NCBI GenBank assembly: GCA_947384055.1 | Contig: CANDFO010000007.1 | Span: forward strand, 1-53,467 | From: an uncultured Flavonifractor sp. | Lineage (GTDB): Bacteria; Bacillota; Clostridia; Oscillospirales; Oscillospiraceae | Length of the DNA: 53,467 nt | Direction of reading: 5' to 3' | Shown: piece after piece, positions 33,082-41,187 of the stretch | Numbering within the stretch: the first letter of the stretch is position 1 | Layout: each line of letters opens with the position of its first letter | Program-made: the position numbers and the translations under genes | The notes under the pieces: generated by a model | The model's input: only the letters and a program-made list of their open reading frames with translations | What the model was told of the DNA's origin: nothing | Database searches by the model: none

Positions 33082-33882
33082 TCAGGAATTTGTGACCAGC
33101 CGGCGCACCGACTGGATATGCTGCGCAGAGCGGCTGCGGAAAAAGCCCAGGTCGTTCATGCAGGTTACAAACTGGAACCCCTGGCGGATACGCCGGGCAG
33201 CGTCCTCCGCGCTGGCGGTGACGATGCCCGCGATGACATGGTTCTCCCGGCAGGCCGTGAGGACCTTGTCCACAGCCTGTACAATCTGCGGGTCGTCGGT
33301 TGCGTGGCTTGCGGCGGCGTCCGCCTTCCATGCCACGCCCATCTCCAGGGACAGGTCTCCCGTACCGATAAAAATCATGTCCAGGCCGGGGGTCTTGCAG
33401 ATTTCTTCGATGTTTTTTACGCCCTCAATGGATTCGCACTGCATAATCGTCAGGCAGTTCTCATTGGCCTGCCGGGTGTAGTCGTCATAGAAGCCCCAGC
33501 GGGGTCCCCGCCCGCCGTTTGCCCCCCGGCGGCCCAGCGGGGCAAACTTTGTGTAACTGACAATGTTTTTTGCCTGCTGAGGCCTGTTGACCAGAGGAAC
33601 CATAACGCCCTGCACGCCGATATCCAGCATACGGCTCATCATGGGGCCGTCGTCCGGGTCATAAACCCGGACCAGCGGGGCCATGCCGCAGGACTCAGAG
33701 GCCCGGCACATATGGACGATGCTCTCGGTGTTGGTCTCCGCGTGTTCACAGTCGATGACGACGAAATCCAGGCCGTTGAGCCCCAGAATTTCACAGTTCA
33801 TCGGTGAACTGGAGGCGACAAAGGCCCCCAGCGCGTAGCCGTTTTCCGCGATTTTCTCTTTTACGAAATTGCGCATCTTCAT
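33082..33882 (-). CDS. HpcH/HpaI-type class II aldolase
   Basis: 266 residues of the HpaI family: DFVVIDCEHAE with catalytic His47, MQCESIEGVKNIEEI with metal ligand Glu150, and IFIGTGDLSLEMG with Asp176. These metal-dependent aldolases split 2-keto-4-hydroxy acids into pyruvate (or a similar keto acid) and an aldehyde. The usual PPxGxRG loop reads APLGRRGANGGRG. Last gene of the eight-gene catabolic operon, so it probably cleaves an intermediate or gives the terminal C-C break. Start at 33882 with AAAGGA about 11 nt upstream. Confidence 0.92.
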   Translation of the reverse strand: MKMRNFVKEKIAENGYALGAFVASSSPMNCEILGLNGLDFVVIDCEHAETNTESIVHMCRASESCGMAPLVRVYDPDDGPMMSRMLDIGVQGVMVPLVNRPQQAKNIVSYTKFAPLGRRGANGGRGPRWGFYDDYTRQANENCLTIMQCESIEGVKNIEEICKTPGLDMIFIGTGDLSLEMGVAWKADAAASHATDDPQIVQAVDKVLTACRENHVIAGIVTASAEDAARRIRQGFQFVTCMNDLGFFRSRSAQHIQSVRRLVTNS

Positions 33883-33915
33883 AGGTCAGTCTGTCCTTTC
33901 CGTGGGAATTTTCCC

Positions 33916-34677
33916 TTAAAATTCTGCGTAATGAGCGGGCAGTCCGTCCATAATGTCGCAGCTCAGGCTGTACGACGCTATAGGATAGCGCAGGCCGGAA
34001 CTATGCAGCTGCTGCAGCCCGGCGGCTGCCCGGGCCAGCCCGTCCGGGGTAAAGGTAAGGCGCAGCTCGTTATCACCCACAGCGGCAAATTTTTTATCCG
34101 CGTAGCAGGGCAGAGCCAGCCCCGGCCTGCCGGTCAGGAAGGTCTTGCACCAGGAATCGGAACAGGTGGACTCCCCCACAAAGGAGAACTCCAGCTTTTC
34201 ATACCCCACGGCCTGGTATCCCGCCAGCAGAAGAAACGCCTGTGTGGGAACCAGATAGAGCACGCAGACATCCGGCTGGATACGGCCCGCGGCCAGGGGG
34301 GAGGCCACCATAGCGATGTATTCCGCCGGAATGCACTCCAGCGCCTGGTTGTGGGCTTTGGAGGACTCCAGCTCGTCAAACCACACGTGGTGGAACATTT
34401 TTCCGGAATACCAGCGCTCGTCCGGCCGGGCCATGCCGTTGATACAGCGGCAGTAGTCGGCATGGACGTTCCGGGACAGGCAGGCGCTGGTCCAGTTAAA
34501 CTGCGCCGCGTGACTGACAATGGCGCAGGGGGGCAGATGCTTTTCGTGGATGCGCAGCTTTGGAATTGCTCTGAGCTCCTCCTCTGTGCGAATCCACTTC
34601 AGGGCCACCGGCGGAGTGTGCAGACGCAGAAGTGTGGTCAGCTGCGCTGTGATCTGGTTCCAATCATATGAGTTCAC
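33916..34677 (-). CDS. DUF169 protein
   Basis: 253 residues matching the DUF169 pattern: LLRLHTPPVALKWIRTEEEL at the start, PPCAIVSHAAQ and SRNVHADYCRCINGM with conserved Cys residues, and an end rich in small residues. No membrane part. DUF169 proteins are uncharacterised and often sit beside anaerobic catabolic genes; the Cys spacing might bind metal or a cluster (inference). GTG start with GGAGGGG 6 nt upstream. It lies between the cleavage enzyme and the aldolase in one operon. Confidence 0.85.
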   Translation of the reverse strand: MNSYDWNQITAQLTTLLRLHTPPVALKWIRTEEELRAIPKLRIHEKHLPPCAIVSHAAQFNWTSACLSRNVHADYCRCINGMARPDERWYSGKMFHHVWFDELESSKAHNQALECIPAEYIAMVASPLAAGRIQPDVCVLYLVPTQAFLLLAGYQAVGYEKLEFSFVGESTCSDSWCKTFLTGRPGLALPCYADKKFAAVGDNELRLTFTPDGLARAAAGLQQLHSSGLRYPIASYSLSCDIMDGLPAHYAEF

Positions 34678-34692
34678 GACTGTCCCCTCCTC

Positions 34693-35625
34693 TTAAAAAT
34701 TCACGCGGTCCGCGCCCTTTAACCCCAGCAGCCGTCTGGCCTCCTCCGGTGTGGCGGCATCCCGGCCCAGCACCCGGGCTACGGACGCAATGGCCTCCAC
34801 CTGCTGGGCGTTGGAACGCGCCAGCTGATGGGGCTGAATATACAGGTTATCTTCCAGCCCCACCCGGGCGCCGCCGCCCATGGCCAGCGCTGCCGCGGCA
34901 ATGGGGAACTGGTGCCGTCCGGCGGCGGCGGCCGACCAGCGGAAGCTGTCCGCCCCCAGCTGCCTCTGGGCGGTATTCAGAAGAAACACCAGATTCTCCA
35001 CGGTGGCGGGCAGCCCGCCCTGAATGCCCAGAACAAATTGGAGATAGACCGGACAAGTCAAGATTCCTTTTTCCCGAAAATAGAGGATGTTGTTGATCAT
35101 CCCGGCGTCGTATACCTCAAACTCCGGAATGGTGCCGTGGTCCTGCATGGTGGTAATGTAAGTCTCCATCCCCTGGTAGGTGTTGGAAAACACATTGTCA
35201 TATGTGCCGCCCAGATAGCGGGACTGCCACTCCGGGCAGTCCTCCGGCAGCAGGTCCAGTACGCCGGCCAGCATGAAATTCATGGACCCGGCGTTGCAGG
35301 AGGCCAGCTCCGGCTCCAGCTCCGGGACGGCGGACAGGCGTTCCCGGGTGGACATCATCTGGCTGGCGCCGGTGGAAATATTGATAATCACGTCACAGCG
35401 GGCCTTGATTTCAGCCGCTACCTGGCGCATCAGCTCCAGGTCGGAGGAGGGTTCCCCTGTCTGCGGGTCCCGCCCGTGGAGGTGGACGATGGCGGCCCCC
35501 GCGCTGCACGCGTCTACAGACTGCTGCACAATCTGCTCCGGCGTGATGGGCAGATAAGGGCTCATGCTGGGCACATGGACCGCGCCGGTAATCGCCGCGG
35601 TTAAAATTGCCTTATTTTGTCTCAT
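34693..35625 (-). CDS. Beta-keto acid cleavage enzyme (BKACE/DUF849)
   Basis: 310 residues. Starts TAAITGAVHVPSMSPYLPITP, the BKACE N-terminal signature, followed by the zinc pair VHLHGRD (His48, His50), DVIINISTG and VGLEDNLY near the C-terminus. BKACE enzymes condense a beta-keto acid with acetyl-CoA and release acetoacetate plus a new acyl-CoA. Founding member Kce acts on 3-keto-5-aminohexanoate in lysine fermentation; most members use other beta-keto acids. The substrate here is not assigned. ATG at 35625 behind GGAG. Overlaps the preceding dehydratase-like gene by 14 bp. Confidence 0.93.
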   Translation of the reverse strand: MRQNKAILTAAITGAVHVPSMSPYLPITPEQIVQQSVDACSAGAAIVHLHGRDPQTGEPSSDLELMRQVAAEIKARCDVIINISTGASQMMSTRERLSAVPELEPELASCNAGSMNFMLAGVLDLLPEDCPEWQSRYLGGTYDNVFSNTYQGMETYITTMQDHGTIPEFEVYDAGMINNILYFREKGILTCPVYLQFVLGIQGGLPATVENLVFLLNTAQRQLGADSFRWSAAAAGRHQFPIAAAALAMGGGARVGLEDNLYIQPHQLARSNAQQVEAIASVARVLGRDAATPEEARRLLGLKGADRVNF

Positions 35626-37105
35626 GGCTGGGCTCCTTTCCCGGGATTCCGGCAATTCTTTTGGCAAGCGCCTTTTTCTCCGCCAGATTGCTCTGGCGGG
35701 AAATCATAATGCGCTGGGCCTGGGGCGAGCCAGCCCCGTGCATGGACTCGGTCCGATAGCCCACAGCCGCCGCGCCCAGGCAGAGATTTTCCAGCAGGCG
35801 GAGCACCCGCTGGCGGTCCTCGGTGCTGACGCCGGGGCGGGCGGCAAAATATTTGGCGCAGATGTCGCGCAGGGTCTCCCCCCGGGAGCCGACCACCGTA
35901 TCTGAGCGGAAGTCCGCCTCCGAAGGCATCGTCACCATCAGCCCTCCGGCGATATCCTCCGCCAGCCGGACAATCTCGTAGGGAAAACGGGTGACATTCT
36001 GCTTGCAGACGTTGGCCAGCAGCAGGTCGATCTGATAGTTTCCGGCGCGGGTAGGGCACCCCTCACAGGAGCAGGCCAGCCCGCAGGCGTAAAGCGTCTC
36101 GTTCAGATGAGTCATCTCGATGAGCTTGTCCTTGACGGCGCTGGCCTTCTCTACACCGTGGTACTCGGCGGCCAGCGCCGCCGCGCCGATGACCACGTCC
36201 CCTACGCCCACCTTGCAGCCGCCGTAGCTCTGCCGGTGGTAGCCGGCAAAACGCTCCACCATCATGCCTGTAAAGTCGGATTCGCCGTTCAGGAAAATGT
36301 ACTCGTTGGGGATAAACACGTGGTCCAGGACCACCAGAACCTCCTGCCCGCCAAACTTGTTGTTCCCCGTGTCGATGCAGCCCTCCTCCAGCCTGCGGCT
36401 GTCGCAGGACTGGCGGCCGTAGACCATGTACAGGCCCTCCGCGTCGGAGGGGCAGGCAAAGGAGACCGCCCAGTCCCGGTCCGCCTCCCCCATGGCGATG
36501 GTGGGCATAAACAGGTGCCAGTGGCTGTTGACTGAGCCGGTCTGGTGGCACTTGGCGCCGCAGACCACAATGCCGTCGTTTCGCCGCTCTGTCACATGGA
36601 CATACAGGTCAGGGTCGGCCTGCTGGTGGGGGGGCCTGCTCCGGTCTCCCTTGGGGTCGGTCATAGCGCCGTCCACCGTCAGGTCCTCTTCCTGGACACG
36701 GATGAGAAACGCTTTGAATCTCTGATGGTACTGGGTTCCGCAGGCCTCGTCCACCTCAAAGGTGGTGGAGTATACCGCGTTGAAGGCGTCCAGTCCCACG
36801 CAGCGCTGAAAGCAGGAGGCGGTTTTCTGCCCCAGCAGGCGCTGCATCTTTACCTTCTTGACCAGGTCGTCGGTGGACTGGTGCAGGTGGGTAAAACGGT
36901 TAATCTTCTTTCCCGTAAGGCTGGAGACGGCGGTCATCAGCTCCTCGTACTTGGGGTCCTGGGCCAGCGCGTAGGTCATGGCCACACTGTTGATTGAGGG
37001 GCGGATGGCCGGATGGTCCACCCAGTTTTCAATGCGCTGCCCGCGCATATAGACGCGGGTATTCAGCCTGCGCAGGCTTTCCATATAGGCTTTTGCGGTC
37101 ATCAT
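35612..37105 (-). CDS. 4-hydroxybutyryl-CoA dehydratase-like flavo-Fe-S enzyme
   Basis: 497 residues of the 4-hydroxyphenylacetate-3-hydroxylase/4-hydroxybutyryl-CoA dehydratase superfamily. Residues matching the [4Fe-4S] ligands of clostridial AbfD are present: Cys98 and Cys102 (SCFQRC), and His290 and Cys297 (HRQSYGGC), with the expected 7-residue step and a following Lys298. That favours a dehydratase or vinylacetyl-CoA isomerase type over an aromatic monooxygenase. AbfD turns 4-hydroxybutyryl-CoA to crotonyl-CoA through a ketyl radical. No 4-hydroxybutyrate dehydrogenase or CoA-transferase is in the window, so the true substrate may differ. Overlaps TctA by 4 bp and the cleavage enzyme by 14 bp. 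Confidence 0.9.
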   Translation of the reverse strand: MMTAKAYMESLRRLNTRVYMRGQRIENWVDHPAIRPSINSVAMTYALAQDPKYEELMTAVSSLTGKKINRFTHLHQSTDDLVKKVKMQRLLGQKTASCFQRCVGLDAFNAVYSTTFEVDEACGTQYHQRFKAFLIRVQEEDLTVDGAMTDPKGDRSRPPHQQADPDLYVHVTERRNDGIVVCGAKCHQTGSVNSHWHLFMPTIAMGEADRDWAVSFACPSDAEGLYMVYGRQSCDSRRLEEGCIDTGNNKFGGQEVLVVLDHVFIPNEYIFLNGESDFTGMMVERFAGYHRQSYGGCKVGVGDVVIGAAALAAEYHGVEKASAVKDKLIEMTHLNETLYACGLACSCEGCPTRAGNYQIDLLLANVCKQNVTRFPYEIVRLAEDIAGGLMVTMPSEADFRSDTVVGSRGETLRDICAKYFAARPGVSTEDRQRVLRLLENLCLGAAAVGYRTESMHGAGSPQAQRIMISRQSNLAEKKALAKRIAGIPGKEPSHETK

Positions 37106-38613
37106 GCCGCCCGGCCTCCTCTCTGGTTTTTAAAGCGGCTGACAAGGCGTGCTCCAACGGTCTTCCAGAGCACAAACAGCACGGCGACGGAAAAGATTAC
37201 GGTAAAGATGGGGGAGGTAAAAAAGGGCAGGAAGGACCCGCGGCCCATCTGGAGTCCCCGGCGCAGGTAGAGCTCGCAGGTGGGGCCAAGAATAAACCCC
37301 AGAATAAAGGGGGCGGAGGGGATGTCAAATTCGGAGAAGAGATAGCCCACAATGCCGAAGAATACCAGAGTCCAGATGCCGAAAATGGTGCTGGTGGAGG
37401 AATAGGCGCCCAGCACGCAGATGACCATCACGCAGGGCAGAAGAATCGCGGTGGGCACGGAGAGCAGCTTAACAAAAACCCGGATGCCGCCAAATTCCAA
37501 AACCAGCATCATGACGGCGGAGATAAACATGGCCGCGTATACGCAGTAGATGATATCCATGTGCTGGGTAAAAAACATGGGACCGGGGGTCAGGCCCTGG
37601 AGGATGAAGCCTCCCAGTAGCATGGCGGTGACGGAATCGCCGGGAATGCCCAGGCTGAGCAGCGGAATCATGGCCCCGCCGATGGCGGCGTTGTTGGACG
37701 CTTCCGAGGCCACAATGCCGTCCATAATGCCGGTTCCAAACTTATCGGGCTCTTTGGAGGCGTTTTTTGCGGCGGAATAGGCCACCAGGTTGGAGACGCC
37801 GGAGCCAATGCCGGGCAGAATCCCGATGGCAATGCCCAGGAAGGAGGAGCGTATGAGATTTCCGGTCTGCCCCAGGAACTCCTTCAGGCTGAAGCCAAAC
37901 CCCTTCACCTTTGGAACGGAGAGCTTTTCAAAGGCGGCGGCCTTATGCTGCACCATGCGCAGCAGCTCCGGGAACGCGAACAGGCCCACCAGTACGGGAA
38001 CCATATTGAAGCCGGCTTTCAGGGCCACGGAATTAAAGGTGTACCGGGCGGAGGAGTCCAGCGGCGCCAGGCCAATGCAGGAGAACAGAATCCCCAGCAG
38101 GGCGCTGATGATACCCTTGGACATGCTCTTGCCGCACAGACCGGCCACCAGCAGGAAGGAACAGGCGGTGATGCCGAAATACTCGTAGGGGCCGAAGTGG
38201 ATTGCCACCTTTGCCAGCAGCGGGGCCAGCACAATCAATACGACCACGGAGATGCACGTTCCCAGAAAAGAAAAGACGACGCCGGTGCCGATGGCCTTGC
38301 CGCCCTCTCCCCGGCGGGCCATGGGGACCCCGTCGAAGGTGGTTGCAATGGAGGACGGGGTGCCGGGAATGTTGATGAGAATGGCGGAGATCAGGCCGCC
38401 GGAGATTCCCCCGATGTAGAGGGACAGCAGCAGCGGAACGCCGGTAAAGACGTCCAGCGTATAGGTCAGCGGCAGAAAAACTGCCACGGCCAGGGTCGCG
38501 GACATTCCGGGCAGCGCACCGAAAATAATGCCCACACAGGTGCCCATCAGCATCAGCAGCAGCGCGGTGGGGTTGGTGAGCAGCGCGCCCAGAGAAGCTA
38601 TTGCTTCCAACAT
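37102..38613 (-). CDS. tctA: Tripartite tricarboxylate transporter, large permease
   Basis: 503 residues, about 11-12 membrane segments, with the TctA signatures GALPGMSATLAVAVFLPLTY near the N-terminus and GIPGDSVTAMLLGGF in the second half. It is the main channel of a TctABC importer, driven by the ion gradient and served by the binding protein TctC. ATG at 38613 with GGAGGG 7 nt upstream; the frame to 38703 is not used. Overlaps the dehydratase-like gene by 4 bp, tying transport to catabolism. Confidence 0.95.
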   Translation of the reverse strand: MLEAIASLGALLTNPTALLLMLMGTCVGIIFGALPGMSATLAVAVFLPLTYTLDVFTGVPLLLSLYIGGISGGLISAILINIPGTPSSIATTFDGVPMARRGEGGKAIGTGVVFSFLGTCISVVVLIVLAPLLAKVAIHFGPYEYFGITACSFLLVAGLCGKSMSKGIISALLGILFSCIGLAPLDSSARYTFNSVALKAGFNMVPVLVGLFAFPELLRMVQHKAAAFEKLSVPKVKGFGFSLKEFLGQTGNLIRSSFLGIAIGILPGIGSGVSNLVAYSAAKNASKEPDKFGTGIMDGIVASEASNNAAIGGAMIPLLSLGIPGDSVTAMLLGGFILQGLTPGPMFFTQHMDIIYCVYAAMFISAVMMLVLEFGGIRVFVKLLSVPTAILLPCVMVICVLGAYSSTSTIFGIWTLVFFGIVGYLFSEFDIPSAPFILGFILGPTCELYLRRGLQMGRGSFLPFFTSPIFTVIFSVAVLFVLWKTVGARLVSRFKNQRGGRAA

Positions 38614-38626
38614 GCAAAATCCCTCC

Positions 38627-39154
38627 TCAGTGGAAAATGGTCCCTGTGGGCAGCAGAAGCTTGAACCCATAGCGGAACGGGAAATAGAGGACCAGCGGAA
38701 CACAGAGTGCGATAACAGCCAGAAGCAGCAGGTGCTTCCAGGTTTTCTTCTCGGCGATTATCCCCATCTGTGCCAGCAGATAGAGTACGGACGTCAGGAT
38801 AAAGCCCAGGGTCTCCATCAGCGCCACGTAGCCCGCCAGCAGCAGCAGACTGGCAGCCATGAGCAGCCAGCGGCGGCGGGGCACGCGGACGGCTGCGTCA
38901 GCTCCCGCCCTCTTTTGCTCCAGATAGGGCAAAAGATTTTTCAGAAAGAGATAGAGGGCGGCAAACATCCCCATAATGCTGACCGCCTGAGGTACGCTGC
39001 GGGCGGAGACCACACCGGTCAGGCTCTTCACCTCAATGGAAAAGCTGAACAGGAAAAACAACAGAAAGACAAGGAACAGGACGGCGCCGGCACAGGCATC
39101 TTTCAGCAGAGGATTCATCTGCCGGACCATAGCCTCATTTGTTTCGTTATCCAT
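38627..39154 (-). CDS. tctB: Tripartite tricarboxylate transporter, small permease
   Basis: 175 residues with four membrane segments (about 20-42, 54-70, 93-115 and 140-165), the size and layout of TctB. GGGAGG lies 5 nt before the ATG. It ends 13 bp before TctA, but is separated from TctC by 229 bp filled with hairpins. Confidence 0.9.
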   Translation of the reverse strand: MDNETNEAMVRQMNPLLKDACAGAVLFLVFLLFFLFSFSIEVKSLTGVVSARSVPQAVSIMGMFAALYLFLKNLLPYLEQKRAGADAAVRVPRRRWLLMAASLLLLAGYVALMETLGFILTSVLYLLAQMGIIAEKKTWKHLLLLAVIALCVPLVLYFPFRYGFKLLLPTGTIFH

Positions 39155-39236
39155 GTAAACCTCCCGGATACGTGTTTGAACACAGTTGCGAATCTGCCCG
39201 GCGGTTCAGCGCTGAACAGGTTCCCGGACAAATGTC

Positions 39237-39279
39237 CGGCGGCACATGGCTGCGGCGGCGCCGCAGGCATATGCCGCCG
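39237..39279. other. Long GC-rich hairpin between tctC and tctB
   Basis: An imperfect palindrome of about 43 bp built from CGGCGGCA.ATG.CTGCGGCG and its complement. With the neighbouring family B element it lies in the mRNA between the binding protein and the permeases. It probably protects or limits transcripts so that the binding protein is made in excess (inference). Confidence 0.6.
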
Positions 39280-39292
39280 GGTCTTTTTCCTT

Positions 39293-39378
39293 GAAACCTG
39301 TATTCATAACCGGGGCATGCTGGATAGGCGGGGAAAAGACCGCTCAGACGGCGTTTCACAGTTGTGAATACAGGTTCT
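39293..39378. repeat. MITE-like family B element (short form, inverted)
   Basis: 86 bp with ends AACCTGTATTCATAACCG and CAGTTGTGAATACAGGTT, and interior AAAAGACCGCTCAGACGGCG. It is the reverse-oriented short form matching 46698-46783. It begins 6 bp after the tctC stop. Confidence 0.9.
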
Positions 39379-39383
39379 TACAG

Positions 39384-40409
39384 TCAGGCCAGCAGGTCCT
39401 TGTACTGCTGATAATAGGTATAGATCTCGTCCATAACGGCGGCCGCCTCATCTTTGGTGATGCAGACGGGGGCATAGCCGTAAGAAGTGACTACACTGGT
39501 GTAGGAATCAGCTTTGCTGGCGGTTTCCGCCGCGGCGTTGAATACATCCACGACCTCCTCGGGCGTGCCCGCAGGGAAATAGAAGCCGTAGTACATATCG
39601 CCCGCCACGTCATAGCCCAGCTCGGCCATAGTGGGTGTGTCGGGGCACATGGACAGGCGCTCCTGACCCATCACGGCGATGGGCTTCAGGTCGCCATTCT
39701 GATAGTATTCCTTGACGGTGCCAAAGGTATTGACGCCCATTGCCACCCGGCCGGCGGTCATTTCCACATTCATGGTGTTTCCGTCGCCGCAGTCGATGTA
39801 GTTGACGTCAATACCCACGGCGTCGCAGAAGGCAATTGCCATAATTTCGGTAATTCCCCCCTGGCACACGCCCACGTTCAGCTCGCCGGGGTGCTCCTTG
39901 GCGTAGGAAACCAGCGCCTCCACAGAGTCAAACTGGGAGTTGGTCCACACGCACAGCGCAGAGCTCTGAGCCACCAGAACGGCGGGGGTAAAGGCGTCGT
40001 GATAAAAATCGGAGATGCCGCAGATGTTGTTGACTACCAAGGTGTTGTGGCAGAAGTAGACGGTGTATCCGTCGGGGGCGGCGTCCTTCACGTGATTGGA
40101 GGCCACGCTGCCGCTGCCGCCGGTCATGTTCGTGACCATGACGCTGACGCCCAGCTCCTTGGTCATCACCTCGGCCATTGCGCGGCAGAGGGCGTCTGTG
40201 TCGCCGCCCGTGCCGAAGGGACAGATAATCTCAATCGTCTTGGTGGGATAGTCTGTCGCGGGAGCCGCCGCGGGCGTCTCTGTTCCGGCGGAGCCGCCCG
40301 GGGTGCTTTCAGGCGTGACGGCAGGGGCGGGAGCGGGGGCAGGCTGGGCACAGGCGGCAAGGCCGGCTGCCAGGGCCAGGGTCAACAGGATTGCAAGTAT
40401 CTTTTTCAT
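39384..40409 (-). CDS. tctC: Tripartite tricarboxylate transporter binding lipoprotein
   Basis: 341 residues. Lipobox LAAGLAAC (Cys about 20), a Pro/Ala/Thr linker (about 22-50), then the TctC domain opening YPTKTIEIICPFGTGGDTDALCRAM with the PFxxGGxxD motif that binds carboxylates. GAGGG lies 7 nt before the ATG at 40409. It would deliver a dicarboxylate, tricarboxylate or other organic acid to TctAB. The ligand is the best clue to the pathway but cannot be assigned. Confidence 0.95.
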   Translation of the reverse strand: MKKILAILLTLALAAGLAACAQPAPAPAPAVTPESTPGGSAGTETPAAAPATDYPTKTIEIICPFGTGGDTDALCRAMAEVMTKELGVSVMVTNMTGGSGSVASNHVKDAAPDGYTVYFCHNTLVVNNICGISDFYHDAFTPAVLVAQSSALCVWTNSQFDSVEALVSYAKEHPGELNVGVCQGGITEIMAIAFCDAVGIDVNYIDCGDGNTMNVEMTAGRVAMGVNTFGTVKEYYQNGDLKPIAVMGQERLSMCPDTPTMAELGYDVAGDMYYGFYFPAGTPEEVVDVFNAAAETASKADSYTSVVTSYGYAPVCITKDEAAAVMDEIYTYYQQYKDLLA

Positions 40410-40467
40410 TGGTTTTCCCTCTTTTCTACAGCATGATCGGTTCAGCAGGAAATTTCCTCCCGCCGGT

Positions 40468-40944
40468 TCAGTCGCGGACTTCCTGGTCAGGATTTTTAGG
40501 AGAGGTCAGGTCTGGAACCTCCCGTCCGCCGGCGTCCCAGTCAATTCCGTACTCTTCCTTTAAAAACTGCTTGTAGCGGTCGCTGCTGGATTTGCGGGTG
40601 GGTGTAAAAACATCCATTTGCACACAGGGGCCGGGAGAGCGGTACACGTGGGCATAATGGGGATAGTGCGGGGGTACGTTGACCCAGGAGCCCGGGGTCA
40701 GCCGGTAGGGAATGCCGTCCACGTAGTAGTCTACCTCCCCCTCCAGGCAGGTGGCCAGCTGCTCATGGGGATGGCTGTGCTCGCCGATGGGCATTCCGTT
40801 ATACATCTTGCCCATGTTGATCATAATGTTGGCGCATTCCACCGCAAAGCATTTCTCATAGCACAGGACCTTTCCATCCACATCCTTTCTGTGATTGGGC
40901 ATCCAGGGCAGGTCATTCCAGTTTCCGCTTTGAATTTTTGCCAT
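40468..40944 (-). CDS. Cupin-domain protein
   Basis: 158 residues. One cupin barrel (about 35-120) with GEHSHPHEQLATCLEGEVDYYVDG as motif 1 (two His and a Gln/Glu) and PGSWVNVPPHYPHYA as motif 2 with the last His, so it probably binds a metal. It could be an isomerase, a small oxygen-independent lyase or a sensor. First gene of the eight-gene operon, 58 bp before tctC. AAGGAAG lies 8 nt before the ATG. Confidence 0.88.
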   Translation of the reverse strand: MAKIQSGNWNDLPWMPNHRKDVDGKVLCYEKCFAVECANIMINMGKMYNGMPIGEHSHPHEQLATCLEGEVDYYVDGIPYRLTPGSWVNVPPHYPHYAHVYRSPGPCVQMDVFTPTRKSSSDRYKQFLKEEYGIDWDAGGREVPDLTSPKNPDQEVRD

Positions 40945-41016
40945 AACGCTTACTTCCTTTCCCGTGACGGTCGTTTGTCAAATGAGCCAAATGCGGGTAA
41001 ACCGCACCGTGTTTTT

Positions 41017-41045
41017 ATGATAGCATGTACAAAATTTCTCGTCAA
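41017..41045 (-). promoter_or_regulatory. Promoter of the catabolic operon
   Basis: Minus-strand TTGACG (41040-41045), 17 bp, TATCAT (41017-41022), leader about 65 nt. The 41040-41165 stretch between this and the divergent gene is strongly A/T-rich, unlike the rest of the window, and is a natural place for the FadR-type regulator to bind; no clear palindrome was picked out. Confidence 0.7.
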
Positions 41046-41187
41046 TATAAAATATATACAAAAATAAATATAATATATTATTATAATAAACAAAAAATTT
41101 TCTTTTATGATCATATAGAAACTTGTTGATTTTTGTGAATCCAGGTGTTAGTATAATATATATAATGGTTGACAGGAGTGGATCGCA

